DNA of 21,952 bases from WQXF01 sp031553615 (GTDB taxonomy: Bacteria; Bacillota; Clostridia; Christensenellales; Aristaeellaceae), in the NCBI GenBank assembly GCA_031553615.1, contig JAVBLJ010000038.1:1-21952 (forward strand), written 5' to 3'. The position numbers were made by a program, and so were the translations under genes. Below, one piece after another: positions 1 through 8,066 of this stretch. Under the pieces are notes generated by a model. It had not been told where the DNA came from and made no database searches. It was given only the letters and a program-made list of their open reading frames with translations. Numbering within the stretch: the stretch's first letter is position 1; the number at the start of each line of letters is the position of its first letter.

Positions 1-152
1 TCCAATTAGGTTTGGCCAATAAGCCAGCGAGAGATTTTTTCGATCGGCTAGGAGTCCGAAGGAGGCGTAGCCAGCAGCTACGCTGACCGAGGCACGACAA
101 CGCCGATCGGATAAAGATCCGCTGGATTGTGGCAAAACGCAGTTGGAATTGG
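1..152. ncRNA. Unidentified long rod-like inverted repeat, candidate structured RNA or palindromic element
   Basis: The stretch has no open frame of useful length but folds end to end into nested stems. The pairs I see are 2-7 with 147-152 (CCAATT/AATTGG), 10-20 with 126-138 (imperfect, with a small bulge), 24-29 with 120-125 (CCAGCG/CGCTGG), 35-48 with 102-115 (CGATCGGC/GCCGATCG as core) and an apical hairpin 65-71 with 77-83 (GCGTAGC/GCTACGC). A T-run at 35-40 lies inside the stem rather than after it, so it is not a simple terminator. The element lies just downstream of the minus-strand gene that ends at 171 and may continue left of the window. It could be a small structured RNA, a 3' UTR element of that gene, or a short mobile palindromic repeat. 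I do not recognise the family, and the strand is not determined. Confidence 0.4.
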
Positions 153-170
153 TATAAGGGGTCGGTTCGT

Positions 171-1922
171 CTAGAAGGTACCGGCTTGGCTCAAGGAGGT
201 GAACAGCTCGAACAGCTCGGGGGGCAGGCGGCCCATGACTGCGAACATGGCCTGCATGCTGTGCGCAGAGAGCTCGGCCATCAGCGCTTCGGCCTGCGCC
301 GGTTCTAGCCCGAGCAGATCGATGGCCTGCACGGTGGTTACGTCGACGGGCGTGAATTCCTTTGAGGCTACCGTTACGGTTTCGGTGGTCTGCATGCCCG
401 CGATCTCCGCCGTCACGACGATGGCGGAATCAAAGTCGTCGCCTTCGAGCGCGTTGGTGGTGCCTTCGAGAGTCATCCGGATGTTTGCGGGGAAACCGTC
501 CGGCAGGGACTCTGGGCTCTGCCCATCGATGGTGACGGTGATGATCGCCTCCTCGGCGATGGTTTCGGTCTGACCGGCGATCGTGTACGTCCAGCGATCG
601 GTGAGGGATACGTCGGCGGGCTTGCTGCCTTCGACCTGGGATTCAACATGAATCTGCATGGCCAGATCGCCCGCGCTGGTGCCGGGCTGGCTGCGGTCAT
701 CGTTTACGGTGCCGCTGAGCTGGAACAGGTTTCCTTCTGCGGTGGTGGAGGCGCGGAAGCCGTGCTGGGCGCGCGCTTCTTCGCTCTTGCGATCGTAGCC
801 GAAGGTGACGTTAAAATCCTCGGGCATGGTGGTGTATAGCCGCGGCAGGGTGCCGTCGAGGCCTACCAGATTCCCGAGCGCGTCCATCTGCATGTCCACG
901 GTGTACGCGTTGCCCGTAGATTCCAGGGAGCTGAAGGCCGTCAGGGCTTCCTTCGCACCTTCGACGATCTTTTCCGCATCGCCGTCAAAGGCCTGGGCCA
1001 GCAGGGCGTGCAGCTCGGTGTCTGCAGCGAAGCGCTCGGCCAGGGTTACAAACAGCGTTTTGTACTCTTCGCCGGTGATCGATAGGTGGCCCTGCTGGGT
1101 GGAAGCGTCGCGGGTGTCGGTGGCGGCGATGGTTTCATCGGCGGTGGTGACGGCCGCTTCGGAGGTCTTTTGGATTTCCGAGCCAATGAGCTCGCCGTAG
1201 CTCGCGAGCGCCGTGCTCAGCGCGTTGAGCATCTCCGGAGTCATGGAGGAAGAAGCTTGGTTCTCGGCCGCCAGCTTTTCCAGCTGCGCATAGGAGATCA
1301 GCAGCGGTTTGCCGGGGAGCAGATTGGTCTCCAACACGATGCCTTCGTTGGCCAAGTATGCTTTGCCGGTGAATGCAGGCTGCTCCGCGACCATTAGCGT
1401 GAACTCTACTTCCGCGTTCACGCCCTGGAGGCCCATGCTGAAGCGCATCTCGATGCTTTCGAGTAGCTTCTTGAAGGGCTCTTGCATCTCAGCGCGGATC
1501 GCCGCGCCGGCTTCCATCGCAATCTTCACGGAGCCTTCGATCTTGCGGCCCGCCATCAGCGCCTGGAGCAGGCGCGCATCCATCATTTGACCGGGCTGCG
1601 GATTGGCCACAAGCTCTGCGGCAGAAGCCAGCATTTCGGTCCAGTTGGTGAGCGGCAACGTCAGCGAGACCGGAACCGGTGCGGGAACCTGCTCTGCTTC
1701 GGTCGAAGCCGTTTCGCCTGCATCGCTCTCTTCGCCGGGTTCCTCTTTGTCATCTTTGGAATTGCTGTTGTTGAGTACGTCCGCGTCGAGGCTGGTTTCG
1801 CGCTCGCGGTGCCCACTCAGTTCGACCACTTCTCCGGCCATCGACAACGTCGGCAGCAGGCAGAGCACGACTACGCACAGCAGTGCCAGCATTTTTTGCC
1901 ATTTGCGCATACTATGATGCAT
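171..1922 (-). CDS. Secreted protein of unknown function
   Basis: This encodes a 583-residue protein that I do not recognise. The start at 1922 is chosen because AAGGAGG lies about ten bases before it; an in-frame ATG at 1952 lies upstream of that ribosome binding site and is unlikely. The N-terminus has a basic stretch followed by a hydrophobic segment (about residues 10-26) and a likely signal peptidase I site near SMAG, without a lipobox cysteine. Next is an acidic, disordered-looking linker (roughly residues 32-80, rich in Glu, Asp, Ser and Pro). The remaining 500 residues alternate Ala-rich helical stretches with Thr/Val-rich beta-like stretches and contain no cysteine, so an extracellular or cell-wall location is likely. 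It is divergent from another secreted protein of unknown function and has its own promoter. Confidence 0.8.
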   Translation of the reverse strand: MHHSMRKWQKMLALLCVVVLCLLPTLSMAGEVVELSGHRERETSLDADVLNNSNSKDDKEEPGEESDAGETASTEAEQVPAPVPVSLTLPLTNWTEMLASAAELVANPQPGQMMDARLLQALMAGRKIEGSVKIAMEAGAAIRAEMQEPFKKLLESIEMRFSMGLQGVNAEVEFTLMVAEQPAFTGKAYLANEGIVLETNLLPGKPLLISYAQLEKLAAENQASSSMTPEMLNALSTALASYGELIGSEIQKTSEAAVTTADETIAATDTRDASTQQGHLSITGEEYKTLFVTLAERFAADTELHALLAQAFDGDAEKIVEGAKEALTAFSSLESTGNAYTVDMQMDALGNLVGLDGTLPRLYTTMPEDFNVTFGYDRKSEEARAQHGFRASTTAEGNLFQLSGTVNDDRSQPGTSAGDLAMQIHVESQVEGSKPADVSLTDRWTYTIAGQTETIAEEAIITVTIDGQSPESLPDGFPANIRMTLEGTTNALEGDDFDSAIVVTAEIAGMQTTETVTVASKEFTPVDVTTVQAIDLLGLEPAQAEALMAELSAHSMQAMFAVMGRLPPELFELFTSLSQAGTF

Positions 1923-1972
1923 GTTTTGGTATCCTCCTTCAACTCTATCCATGTGAACATGGTTCTGCCAAT

Positions 1973-2001
1973 AGTATACAACTGTGGCGCGAAAAGAACA
2001 A
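1973..2001 (-). promoter_or_regulatory. Sigma-A type promoter of the secreted protein gene ending at 171
   Basis: Reading the minus strand, a -35 box TTGTTC (1996-2001) is followed by a 17-base spacer and a -10 box TATACT (1973-1978). The start codon is about 50 bases downstream. Box quality and spacing are both good. Confidence 0.7.
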
Positions 2002-2044
2002 CCCTATCTCGTAGTGCAAGGCCGCGGAGCAAGGCGGCGGGAAG

Positions 2045-2093
2045 AAAGGCGCCCCTTGGAGGGCCGTTGGGCCGGGGTAACGAGCGCCTTTTT
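2045..2093 (+). terminator. Terminator-like hairpin in the divergent intergenic region
   Basis: AAAGGCGC (2045-2052) pairs with GCGCCTTT (2084-2091), the loop contains a nested GGCC/GGCC stem, and a TTTTT run follows (2089-2093). It points along the plus strand but no plus-strand gene lies upstream in the gap. It may shield the downstream promoter from stray transcription, or terminate a small transcript that I cannot otherwise see. Confidence 0.45.
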
Positions 2094-2096
2094 AGC

Positions 2097-2125
2097 TTGC
2101 CGCAAGCATCGAAATCCTTTATAAT
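2097..2125 (+). promoter_or_regulatory. Sigma-A type promoter of the propeller protein gene
   Basis: A -35 box TTGCCG (2097-2102), a 17-base spacer and a perfect -10 box TATAAT (2120-2125) lie about 45 bases before the start codon at 2170. The -35 box abuts the T-run of the preceding hairpin. Confidence 0.75.
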
Positions 2126-2169
2126 GAAAGAGTGGGCTCACAACAGCCCCGATAAGAGGAGGATTCTTC

Positions 2170-3558
2170 ATGCGCAACAATCATCATCTCCGCCGTATGG
2201 CAGCCTGCCTGTGCTTGGCGGCCTTGCTGGCGTTCACTGCCGTTCCTTTGTTCGCAGCCGATGCAGCCGATGCCGGTGCTGCGGCCGCCGATACAGCGCC
2301 GGAAGCGCAGCTTGATTTGGGTGCAGCGCTGAGCGCCGATGCGCTGGCTGCGGTGCCCGCTTCGCTCGATCCTACGCTGATTCCGCTCTCCGTTTCGCCC
2401 GATGGTTTGAGCGTACTCGCGCTGCAGGAGGGAGTGCCGGTGATCGCTTCGCTGGCCGACGGTGCGGTACGCACCTTCTGGACGCTGCGCGAAGGCATCG
2501 TGCTGGAGCATGCGGACGCTTTTTCCGCCATGGGCCAATTCCTTGCGCCCGCGCAGATTGCCTGGTCGCCCGATGGCAAGCGCTTGGCGTTTACAACGGC
2601 GCAGCAGGGGGTCACATTCAGCGTGGAATCCAGGGAGACAAACGCGCTGGCCAATGCTAAGATGGTGTGGTTGGCCGACCTGGAGGCGGGGAACGTCCGC
2701 CCATTGGCCGACTCGCGCATCGCTACCGCCGAAGACCCTGCCTATTTCAAGGACATCCTGGGGGTGGGCTTCCACGCCGAGCTGCCGCTCCTGTTTTTCA
2801 TGTACGATGACGGAGGAATCTCCTATAGCGCATACAGTCTCCACACGCCGCGCGTGCGGATGTATCGCTACGATTATACCAACGACGTGCCCATTATGCT
2901 GGAAAGCGCTTGGCATCACAGCATCTACCGCACGCCGCTGATCTCCAGCGGCACCACGCTGGCGACTGTGCTGCATGGATATGACGACGCAACCCTGCTG
3001 GCGTTTACGCTGGATCCGATACAACCCGCACGGCGCATCGCGATTTCACCTTTTATGCATGCAGCATTTTCATACTACGATACGTCGTTTGAACCTACGG
3101 TGGGTCCGACGATCGACGCGCGAAAGAATATCACTGCGCTATTGATGGATCGAGGCGGTTCCAGCACTCCGTATACGCTCCTGGCGGATATCAACGCGAC
3201 CAGCGGCACTGCGATCGATATCTACTATCGCTTGGACTCGGCCAAGGCTCCACAAGCGCGCTGGATCGCGAAAAAGGCCGAAGAGCATGCGGACATCGCC
3301 GAGATCGAAGTGGAGTATGCTTTCGCGCCCGTCTCCCTCGCCCTTTCGCCGGATGAGCGCTACCTGGCGCTGATCGGCATTGAGGAGGCGCATACCGCGC
3401 TGTACATCGTGGAGCTGGGCACCGGCGTGTGCGGCAGGGTGGATATTTCCGTTGCGGGCTTTGCGGAGGCTGCGAGCCGCCTTTCGGTTCAGTGGCCGAC
3501 AGCCAACTGCCTGCTGCTGCGCAGCGGCGAACAGGGCATGGTGTGCTCGCTGAAGTAA
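2170..3558 (+). CDS. Secreted protein with probable TolB-like beta-propeller repeats
   Basis: This is a 462-residue protein with a classical signal peptide: positive residues near positions 2-9, a hydrophobic core at about 10-27, and cleavage near LFA-AD. An AGAGGAGG site precedes the ATG. The mature part carries at least three motifs typical of WD40/TolB-like propeller blades: VSPDGLSVLAL (about residue 74), WSPDGKRLAFT (about 135) and LSPDERYLALIG (about 393). These resemble the blade motifs of periplasmic or extracellular scaffold proteins, so a binding or scaffold role is an inference. No catalytic motif is visible. It is only 39 bases ahead of the fucosidase gene with no promoter or terminator between, so the two are probably cotranscribed. 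A link to glycan metabolism is possible but not shown. Confidence 0.75.
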   Translation: MRNNHHLRRMAACLCLAALLAFTAVPLFAADAADAGAAAADTAPEAQLDLGAALSADALAAVPASLDPTLIPLSVSPDGLSVLALQEGVPVIASLADGAVRTFWTLREGIVLEHADAFSAMGQFLAPAQIAWSPDGKRLAFTTAQQGVTFSVESRETNALANAKMVWLADLEAGNVRPLADSRIATAEDPAYFKDILGVGFHAELPLLFFMYDDGGISYSAYSLHTPRVRMYRYDYTNDVPIMLESAWHHSIYRTPLISSGTTLATVLHGYDDATLLAFTLDPIQPARRIAISPFMHAAFSYYDTSFEPTVGPTIDARKNITALLMDRGGSSTPYTLLADINATSGTAIDIYYRLDSAKAPQARWIAKKAEEHADIAEIEVEYAFAPVSLALSPDERYLALIGIEEAHTALYIVELGTGVCGRVDISVAGFAEAASRLSVQWPTANCLLLRSGEQGMVCSLK

Positions 3559-3574
3559 ATTTACTTGTGAACAA
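3553..3574. promoter_or_regulatory. Palindromes at the junction of the propeller and fucosidase genes
   Basis: A perfect 14-base palindrome AAGTAAATTTACTT (3553-3566) includes the stop codon of the upstream gene and is immediately followed by TTGT-GA-ACAA (3565-3574). It could be an operator or a weak RNA hairpin that adjusts expression of the fucosidase. No matching promoter boxes are evident, so this is only a sequence observation. Confidence 0.25.
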
Positions 3575-3597
3575 ACAGAACAAGGGGGGCGGGTTTC

Positions 3598-4911
3598 ATG
3601 GATTGGAAGGCGTACGAAAAGCGCATTCAGTGGTTCCAGCACGATCGGTTTGGCATGTTCATCCACTGGGGGCTGTATGCGATCCCGGCGCGGGGCGAAT
3701 GGGTGCGCAGCGCGGAGCGCATCACGGTGGAGGATTACCAGCCCTATTTTGATCAGTTCGATCCCAGCGGATACGACCCCAAGGAGTGGGCGCGCCTGGC
3801 CAAGCAAGCTGGCATGAAGTACGCGGTGCTCACCGCCAAGCATCACGACGGGTTCTGCCTTTTCGATTCCAAGCTGACCGATTACAAGGCCACCAACACC
3901 AAGGCGGGCTGCGACTTGGTGCGCGAGTATGTGGATGCGTTCCGTGCCGAGGGCATCAAGGTGGGGCTGTACTATTCGCTCATCGACTGGCATCACCCGG
4001 ATTACCCACACTTCGGCGATCAGCAGCACCCCATGCGCGCCAGCGAGGAGCAGAAAGCGCTGGAGGACGGCCGCGATTTTGATCGCTACCTGGATTACAT
4101 GCACGGCCAGGTTCGCGAGCTTTGCACAAACTACGGCAAGATCGATCTGTTCTGGTTCGATTTCTCGTATGGCAAGCTGCGCGGCGAAGCATGGCGCGCC
4201 ACCGAGTTTGTGAACATGATTCGCTCGCTGCAGCCCGATGTGCTCATCGACAACCGCTTGGAGGTGAGCGGCGAGGGCTTCGGCTCGCTGCTTTCGGGCG
4301 ATCCCACGGTGTACTCGGGCGATTTCGTATCGCCGGAGCAGATCATTCCGCCCGAAGGCATCACCGACGTGAACGGCAAGCCGGTGTGCTGGGAGGCGTG
4401 CATCACGCTGAACAACAACTGGGGCTACTGCGAATTCGATCACGAATACAAATCGTCCGGCACGGTGGTGCGCAAGCTGGTGGAATGCGTGAGCAAGGGC
4501 GGAAACATGCTGCTCAACGTGGGGCCTGATGCCAAGGGCCGCATCCCGCAGGAATCGGTGGACATCCTGACCGAGGTGGGGCGGTGGATGAAGAAGAACG
4601 GCGCGAGCATCTATGGTGCAGGCAACAGCCGCCTGGCCAAGCAGCCCTGGGGCTACGTGACCGAGACCGCCGACAGCATCTACCTACACGTGCTGGAGCA
4701 GACGGTGGGCCCGGTGCCGATCAAGGGAATCACCGCCGCCGACGTGAAGCTGATCCAGCTGGAGTCCTCGGGCGCGGAAATCCCGGTGTCGCCCACCTGG
4801 ACCACCTCCAATTACCCGGATTATCTGTTTATCCCGCTGGGGCCGGTGGCGCATTACACCTATTCGCTGCCCGACGCCACCGACACGGTGATCCGCCTGA
4901 TCAAGAAATAG
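3598..4911 (+). CDS. Alpha-L-fucosidase, glycoside hydrolase family 29
   Basis: The 437-residue product hydrolyses terminal alpha-linked L-fucose with retention of configuration, if it behaves like its family. Recognisable GH29 motifs are FGMFIHWG (residues 18-25), KYAVLTAKHHDGFCLFDS (74-91), GLYYSLIDWHHP (123-134) and FWFDFS (185-190), whose Asp188 matches the catalytic nucleophile. A C-terminal beta-sandwich-like portion follows from about residue 345. The length fits the family. No signal peptide is present, so the enzyme should act in the cytoplasm on imported fucosylated oligosaccharides or glycosides. The start is supported by AAGGGGGG shortly upstream. The acid/base residue cannot be assigned by eye. 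No fucose transport or catabolism genes are in the window, so the natural substrate is unknown. Confidence 0.93.
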   Translation: MDWKAYEKRIQWFQHDRFGMFIHWGLYAIPARGEWVRSAERITVEDYQPYFDQFDPSGYDPKEWARLAKQAGMKYAVLTAKHHDGFCLFDSKLTDYKATNTKAGCDLVREYVDAFRAEGIKVGLYYSLIDWHHPDYPHFGDQQHPMRASEEQKALEDGRDFDRYLDYMHGQVRELCTNYGKIDLFWFDFSYGKLRGEAWRATEFVNMIRSLQPDVLIDNRLEVSGEGFGSLLSGDPTVYSGDFVSPEQIIPPEGITDVNGKPVCWEACITLNNNWGYCEFDHEYKSSGTVVRKLVECVSKGGNMLLNVGPDAKGRIPQESVDILTEVGRWMKKNGASIYGAGNSRLAKQPWGYVTETADSIYLHVLEQTVGPVPIKGITAADVKLIQLESSGAEIPVSPTWTTSNYPDYLFIPLGPVAHYTYSLPDATDTVIRLIKK

Positions 4912-4964
4912 GGAATGGGCGGATTCGCGAATCGCAGGCATTCGAGCCCAGACTTTCGAAACAC

Positions 4965-4998
4965 AAAGGCCAGCAGGCATTGCGCCCGCTGGCCTTTT
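4965..4998. terminator. Bidirectional intrinsic terminator between the fucosidase and M13 peptidase genes
   Basis: AAAGGCCAGC (4965-4974) pairs perfectly with GCTGGCCTTT (4988-4997) around a 13-base loop. The plus strand ends in TTTT and the minus strand in TTTGTGTTT, so it can serve both convergent genes. Confidence 0.8.
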
Positions 4999-5028
4999 CC
5001 GTGCCGTTCTGGATGTGATCGCAGGGGA

Positions 5029-7050
5029 TTACCAGATGCTGATGCGCTTTTCGGGCGCCAGGTACATGGCATCGCTTTCGGTGATGCCGAAGGCCTCGTA
5101 GAACGCTTCCAGATTCTGCAGCTGGATGTTGGCGCGGAGCTTGTTGGGCGCGTGCACGTCCAGGGTGAGCAGCAGCTGCTCGATCTGCGGCGTGGCCTTC
5201 ATGCGCCAGATGATGGCCCAGTTTTCAAAAAACTCCTGCGGGTTGTAGTCCGCCAAGGCTTTGGCGCTCTCCAGCGCGCAGCTCAGGCCGCCCGCGTCGG
5301 CGATATTTTCGCCTACGGTCAGCTGCCCGCTGACCACGCCGCCCGCGAAGGGCACGCCCTCAAACTGCGCAACCATGGCCTGGGTGCGCTCCTCAAAGGC
5401 GGCGGTGTCGGCCTCGCTCCACCAATTGCGAAGGTTGCCGTACTCATCGAAAGCCGCGCCGTTGTTATCGAAGGCATGGGTGATTTCGTGCGCGATCACT
5501 GCGCCGATGCCGCCGAAGTTGCGGCTGGCCGATTGTTCCAAGCTATAGAACGGGGCTTGCAGGATGGCCGCCGGGAAGGTGATGGTATTCTTCTGGGGCG
5601 AATAGATGGCGTTGACGGTGTCCGCACCCAATTCCCAATACTCGGGCTGGGTCGGCTGGCCGCACTTGGAGAACAGGTCGGCCATGATTTGCCGCCTGAG
5701 GTTCATGCTGTTGCTCAGCAGGCTGCCGCCCTGATCCGCAGGGGTGATCAGCATTTGCGCGTACAGCGGATCGATCTTGTCGGGGTAGCCGATCTGGCAG
5801 GTCATGCGATCCAGCTTGCGCACGGCGGCCTCGATGGTCTCCGCGCCCAGCCAATCGTTGGCCAGCAGCCGCTGCTTGAACACCTGCACCATCGCTTGCA
5901 CCATGGCGGTCACGTCGCGCTTCGCATCCTCGCCGAAATAGGTGCGGCCATAGTAGAGGCCCACGGGTTCGGCATAGAGCGAGGCCGCCTGGCGGTAGGC
6001 CAGCTTCTGCGGATCGTCGTGCTCGGTTTGCCCGGTCATCATCATGGAGAAGGTTGCAGCCGTGTCCGCCATCTCCTGGGAGAGCAGCGGCGCGGCGGCG
6101 TACACCATCTGCACCTGCATCCAGCTCTGGAGCGCGGGGAAGTTGGCTTCGCTGACCAGCTCGTTGAGCGCGGCGTAGTACTTCGGCGCGATGACTACGA
6201 CACGCTCCGGCAGCGCGGGCAGCAGGGCGGTGAGCGTCGCCCGTAGATCGAGCGCGGTGCTGGACTCGCAGAACGCATCGAGCGCGACCGGGTTGTACAG
6301 TCCGGTGTAATCTGCGGATTCCGCCGCGGAAAGCACGTTGGGGGCGAGCAGCGCATCGAAGGCCAAGGCCTGCTCGACGCATTCGGTAGCCTGCTCCTCG
6401 CTTTGGCCGACGGCCTGCATCAGCTGCACCAAAATGGGCTTGAGCACGCCGAACAGGTAGTCGCCGGTGGGCGTTCCGTAGTAGCTGTTGTCCGGCAGGA
6501 AGATGGTGGGCGTGCCTGCGTAGAGCGCGGTTTGCTGCGCATCGCCCATGTCGGCGAGCGTGAACAGCGAAAGCGGTGCGGGCAGGCCGGAAAGCACCAG
6601 TTCGGGCAGCGCGGCGCTCAAATCCGCCAAGCTTTGGATGGCCGCGATGCGGTCGAGGTAAGGCTTCAGCGGTTCCGCACCCCGCGCGTTGCGCGTCTCG
6701 TAATCGGCGGCGATGGAGTACAGCTTCAGGAATTCCGGCAGCGCCTCGATTTCAGCGGCCTTTTCCGGCGTCATGGCGGCGAAATCGGCCATCAGCTGAG
6801 CCTCCACCCCATCGGATAGGTCATCGAAGCCGCCCACCATCATCTTGTTGGCGGGAATTTCGGTGGCTGCCAACCATACGGCGTTCACGGCGGCGTAGAA
6901 ATCGTCCTGCAGGCGAACCGCTTGATCCGCTTGCGCCTCCTGCGCCACTCCTGCGGCGGGGGCGGCGTCGGCCAGGGCGAACGTGCTGGAGGCGGTCAGC
7001 AGGCAGAGAATGAGCGCGATGCTCAGGGCACGAAGGGATGTTGCTTTCAT
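5029..7050 (-). CDS. Secreted M13 family zinc metallopeptidase (neprilysin/PepO-like)
   Basis: This 673-residue protein is an oligopeptide-cleaving metalloendopeptidase of the neprilysin family. The zinc-binding HEITH motif is at residues 521-525 (His521 and His525 as ligands, Glu522 catalytic), and the third ligand is Glu581 in GENIADAGG (580-588), with Asp585 in the usual place. The N-terminal peptidase_M13_N domain begins around residue 48 (DDFYAAVNAVWL). The C-terminus ends in a Trp (RISIW), close to the conserved C-terminal Trp motif of the family. A signal peptide of about 26 residues (hydrophobic core ALSIALILCLL) indicates export, and there is no lipobox. AGAAGGAGG supports the start. 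It has its own promoter and a terminator on either side, so it is a single-gene unit. Confidence 0.93.
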   Translation of the reverse strand: MKATSLRALSIALILCLLTASSTFALADAAPAAGVAQEAQADQAVRLQDDFYAAVNAVWLAATEIPANKMMVGGFDDLSDGVEAQLMADFAAMTPEKAAEIEALPEFLKLYSIAADYETRNARGAEPLKPYLDRIAAIQSLADLSAALPELVLSGLPAPLSLFTLADMGDAQQTALYAGTPTIFLPDNSYYGTPTGDYLFGVLKPILVQLMQAVGQSEEQATECVEQALAFDALLAPNVLSAAESADYTGLYNPVALDAFCESSTALDLRATLTALLPALPERVVVIAPKYYAALNELVSEANFPALQSWMQVQMVYAAAPLLSQEMADTAATFSMMMTGQTEHDDPQKLAYRQAASLYAEPVGLYYGRTYFGEDAKRDVTAMVQAMVQVFKQRLLANDWLGAETIEAAVRKLDRMTCQIGYPDKIDPLYAQMLITPADQGGSLLSNSMNLRRQIMADLFSKCGQPTQPEYWELGADTVNAIYSPQKNTITFPAAILQAPFYSLEQSASRNFGGIGAVIAHEITHAFDNNGAAFDEYGNLRNWWSEADTAAFEERTQAMVAQFEGVPFAGGVVSGQLTVGENIADAGGLSCALESAKALADYNPQEFFENWAIIWRMKATPQIEQLLLTLDVHAPNKLRANIQLQNLEAFYEAFGITESDAMYLAPEKRISIW

Positions 7051-7076
7051 GGTTGGTTCCTCCTTCTAGGTGCTTG

Positions 7077-7119
7077 GTATAGCTTGCTTTGCATGTGTAG
7101 TATAGTTTGCTTTGCATGT
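7077..7119 (-). repeat. Two 20-bp direct repeats over the M13 peptidase promoter
   Basis: GTATAGCTTGCTTTGCATGT (7077-7096) recurs at 7100-7119 with one change (19 of 20 identical), a period of 23 bases. The second copy covers the -10 box and most of the spacer, and the first sits in the transcribed 5' leader. This placement is what one expects of a tandem operator for a repressor. Confidence 0.6.
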
Positions 7120-7127
7120 TTTGTCAA
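7099..7127 (-). promoter_or_regulatory. Strong promoter of the M13 peptidase gene
   Basis: On the minus strand a perfect -35 box TTGACA (7122-7127) is followed by a 17-base spacer and -10 box TATACT (7099-7104). Such a strong core with repeats across it suggests that repression controls output. Confidence 0.85.
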
Positions 7128-7177
7128 GTACGCTTTGCGAAAAAATTGCTGTCCGTCATTCTATGCGCAAAGACAGC

Positions 7178-7205
7178 AAAAACGCCCTGCAGCTTTTGCA
7201 GGGCG
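7178..7205 (-). terminator. Intrinsic terminator of the SIMPL gene
   Basis: CGCCCTGCA and TGCAGGGCG (7183-7191 and 7197-7205) form a 9-bp stem with a 5-base loop. On the minus strand a TTTTT run (plus-strand A at 7178-7182) follows directly. It separates the SIMPL gene from the M13 peptidase promoter. Confidence 0.85.
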
Positions 7206-7228
7206 AGAAGGGCCTCGGAGCGCCGGAC

Positions 7229-7990
7229 TTACTTCATTTCATACACCAGGGTCACCTGGGCGGTCACGTTCAGCTCGCCGCCCATGATGTTGGCTTTGGA
7301 TTCTGCACCGGCCATCTGGCGCGCATCATAGGCGTTGAGGTACATGCTCACGCCCTGCTCGGCTTCGGTCATGCTGCGCAGATCGCCCAGCTGCTTCCCG
7401 GCGGCAAAGGCCATGATGGAGGCCTTGTCGCGCGCAGCGGTGATGGCGCTCTGCAGCGCTTCGCGGTAGAGCTCGCTGCGCTTGGAGGTATCGAAGCTGA
7501 TGCTCTGCACCTGGTTTGCGCCCGCCTGCACGGCCTTGTCGATCACTTGGCTGATGAGCGCGAATTCCTGCACCTCCACGGTCAGCATGTTGCTGACCTG
7601 GTAGCCGCGCATTTTCGCGGGCTCCTGCGAGTAATCGTAGGTGGGGTACACGTTGTAGTTGCTGGTGCTCATCTTGCGCTCATCGATGCCCAGCGCTTTG
7701 AGCGCATCGACGATGGCCTGCATGGTGGTGTTTACGTTTTCCTGAGCGGTGGCGATGGAGGCGTCCTCGATGGTAACGCCCAGCATGATGCTGGCCTTAT
7801 CGGGCTCCACGGCGATGGCTGAGGTGCCCGCGACCGTCAGCTCCGCGCTTGGCGCGGTCAACTGTTCGATGGAGGTCACGGTCTTGTTCAGCAGCGAGTT
7901 CCACGCTTCGTTGGAGGAAGCCAGGGCGGGGGCCACCGAGCCCACCAGCAGAACCACGGCCAGCGCCAATACCCACAGAGTTTTCTTCAT
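7229..7990 (-). CDS. Secreted SIMPL (DUF541, YggE-like) domain protein
   Basis: The product has 253 residues when started at 7990, where GAGGGAGG precedes an ATG that opens a signal peptide (MKKTLWVLALAVVLLVG, cleavage near ALA-SS). The longer frame upstream has no export signal at its start and is rejected. The SIMPL domain fills most of the mature chain, beginning with LTVAGTSAIAVEPDKASIMLG and continuing through the DALKALGIDERKMSTSNYNVYPTY segment typical of the family. YggE-type proteins are linked to oxidative stress and membrane homeostasis, but no enzymatic activity is established. It lies downstream of the sigma/anti-sigma pair on the same strand with a 140-base gap, so it may be a target or a distal gene of that unit. 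Confidence 0.88.
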   Translation of the reverse strand: MKKTLWVLALAVVLLVGSVAPALASSNEAWNSLLNKTVTSIEQLTAPSAELTVAGTSAIAVEPDKASIMLGVTIEDASIATAQENVNTTMQAIVDALKALGIDERKMSTSNYNVYPTYDYSQEPAKMRGYQVSNMLTVEVQEFALISQVIDKAVQAGANQVQSISFDTSKRSELYREALQSAITAARDKASIMAFAAGKQLGDLRSMTEAEQGVSMYLNAYDARQMAGAESKANIMGGELNVTAQVTLVYEMK

Positions 7991-8066
7991 AATAATTCCT
8001 CCCTCAATCTCTTTTTGCTTTTTGTTTCTGGATGTTGCATTTTGGTTTTCCGACTGGATTGCCCCG

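Noticed and set aside
3139..4443. Long minus-strand open frame (434 codons) opposite the fucosidase gene
   Set aside because: It lies antisense to a clear GH29 gene. Its His/Arg/Ala-rich translation has no domain features. Such frames arise from GC-rich codon bias.
4915..6246. Long plus-strand open frame opposite the M13 peptidase
   Set aside because: It is antisense to conserved catalytic motifs, has a compositionally biased His/Gly/Arg translation, and covers the bidirectional terminator.
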